Source: JBBABP01 sp041657585 (lineage in GTDB: Bacteria > Patescibacteriota > Gracilibacteria > Absconditabacterales > Absconditicoccaceae). From it: 6,861 bases of DNA. The stretch is taken from contig JBBABP010000054.1 in NCBI GenBank assembly GCA_041657585.1, forward strand, positions 1-6,861. Direction: 5' to 3'. Position numbers and translations under genes: made by a program. Positions within the stretch are counted from its first letter, which is position 1; every line of letters begins with the position of its first letter. Below the pieces are notes generated by a model that made no database searches, was not told the origin of the DNA, and saw only the letters and a list, made by a program, of their open reading frames with translations. This document shows positions 6,629 to 6,861 of the stretch, one piece after another.

Positions 6629-6646
6629 CTAAAAATGGCGGCTTTT

Positions 6647-6861
6647 TTATTTTCCTTCCGTTTTTGACGCCTTCTTTAGCTCTTTGATTATTTCTTCAAT
6701 TTCGCCGTCGATAATCCGCGGAATACTGTGCCACGACATATTGATGCGGTGGTCGGTGACGCGGTCCTGCGGGAAATTATAGGTTCTGACTTTGTCGCTG
6801 CGGTCGCCGGCGCCGACTTGAGTTTGGCGAGCGCTGGATTCGGCGGCGCGTTTTTCGTCTT
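6647..6861 (-). CDS. prfA: Peptide chain release factor 1, C-terminal fragment (cut by window edge)
   Basis: Only the last 70 codons and the TAA stop are inside the window; the gene continues past position 6861. The visible protein carries the release-factor-1 signature after the GGQ domain: R.TQVG.GDRSDK.RTYNFPQ.RVTDHRIN, followed by a helix-rich tail (IPRIIDGEIEEIIKELKK) and a short lysine-rich end. The codon-recognition and GGQ regions are outside the window. RF1 releases the peptide at UAA and UAG codons and is the substrate of PrmC, encoded 18 bases downstream. RF2 shares part of this block, but the order prfA-prmC is the standard bacterial arrangement, and the GDRSDK.RTYNFPQ.RVTDHRI wording fits RF1. 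Confidence 0.92.
   Translation of the reverse strand, partial: DEKRAAESSARQTQVGAGDRSDKVRTYNFPQDRVTDHRINMSWHSIPRIIDGEIEEIIKELKKASKTEGK

Noticed and set aside
1..6861. CRISPR array, integrase attachment site or toxin-antitoxin pair
   Set aside because: No regularly spaced repeats with unique spacers, no tRNA-linked direct repeats and no small paired genes were seen.

Overview
This window most likely comes from a Candidate Phyla Radiation (Patescibacteria, Parcubacteria-like) genome. The main reason is the large gene at 515-4090. It encodes a secreted, cysteine-free, beta-repeat surface protein with an N-terminal 'VYY..(D)GKRY.F' repeat block and a C-terminal WSD...NG..V.GLP tail. I recognise that architecture as the S-layer-like protein common in these lineages. 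Taxonomy is inferred from protein style only; there is no rRNA marker here.

Layout: positions 1 to about 405 have no credible protein gene. They hold nested, long-range complementary segments that read like a structured RNA on the + strand: a closing helix, a multibranch junction, a long 13-bp stem and a GNRA-capped hairpin. I cannot place it in any known RNA family. It may be an independent RNA or a long leader of the next gene. Positions 406-514 are AT-rich, with two small inverted repeats and no Shine-Dalgarno sequence. The S-layer-like gene (515-4090) follows and ends at a strong GNRA-capped bidirectional terminator (4141-4170), then a second terminator (4213-4246).

On the minus strand, 4381-5598 encodes an intact IS91-like HUH/Y2 rolling-circle transposase. 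It sits in the intergenic space between the S-layer gene and the convergent prfA-prmC operon. Beyond it lie the prmC terminator (5660-5686), prmC (5729-6628, minus) and the C-terminal 70 codons of prfA (6647-6861, minus, cut by the window edge).

How the genes relate: prfA and prmC form the conserved translation-termination pair, in which PrmC methylates the GGQ glutamine of release factor 1. The S-layer gene is a separate, presumably highly expressed, envelope unit transcribed toward them. The transposase is an insertion between the two units and is separated from both by intrinsic terminators. None of the three complete genes has a recognisable Shine-Dalgarno sequence. The best such sequence in the window (AGGAGG at 5696-5701) precedes only a 14-codon reading frame.
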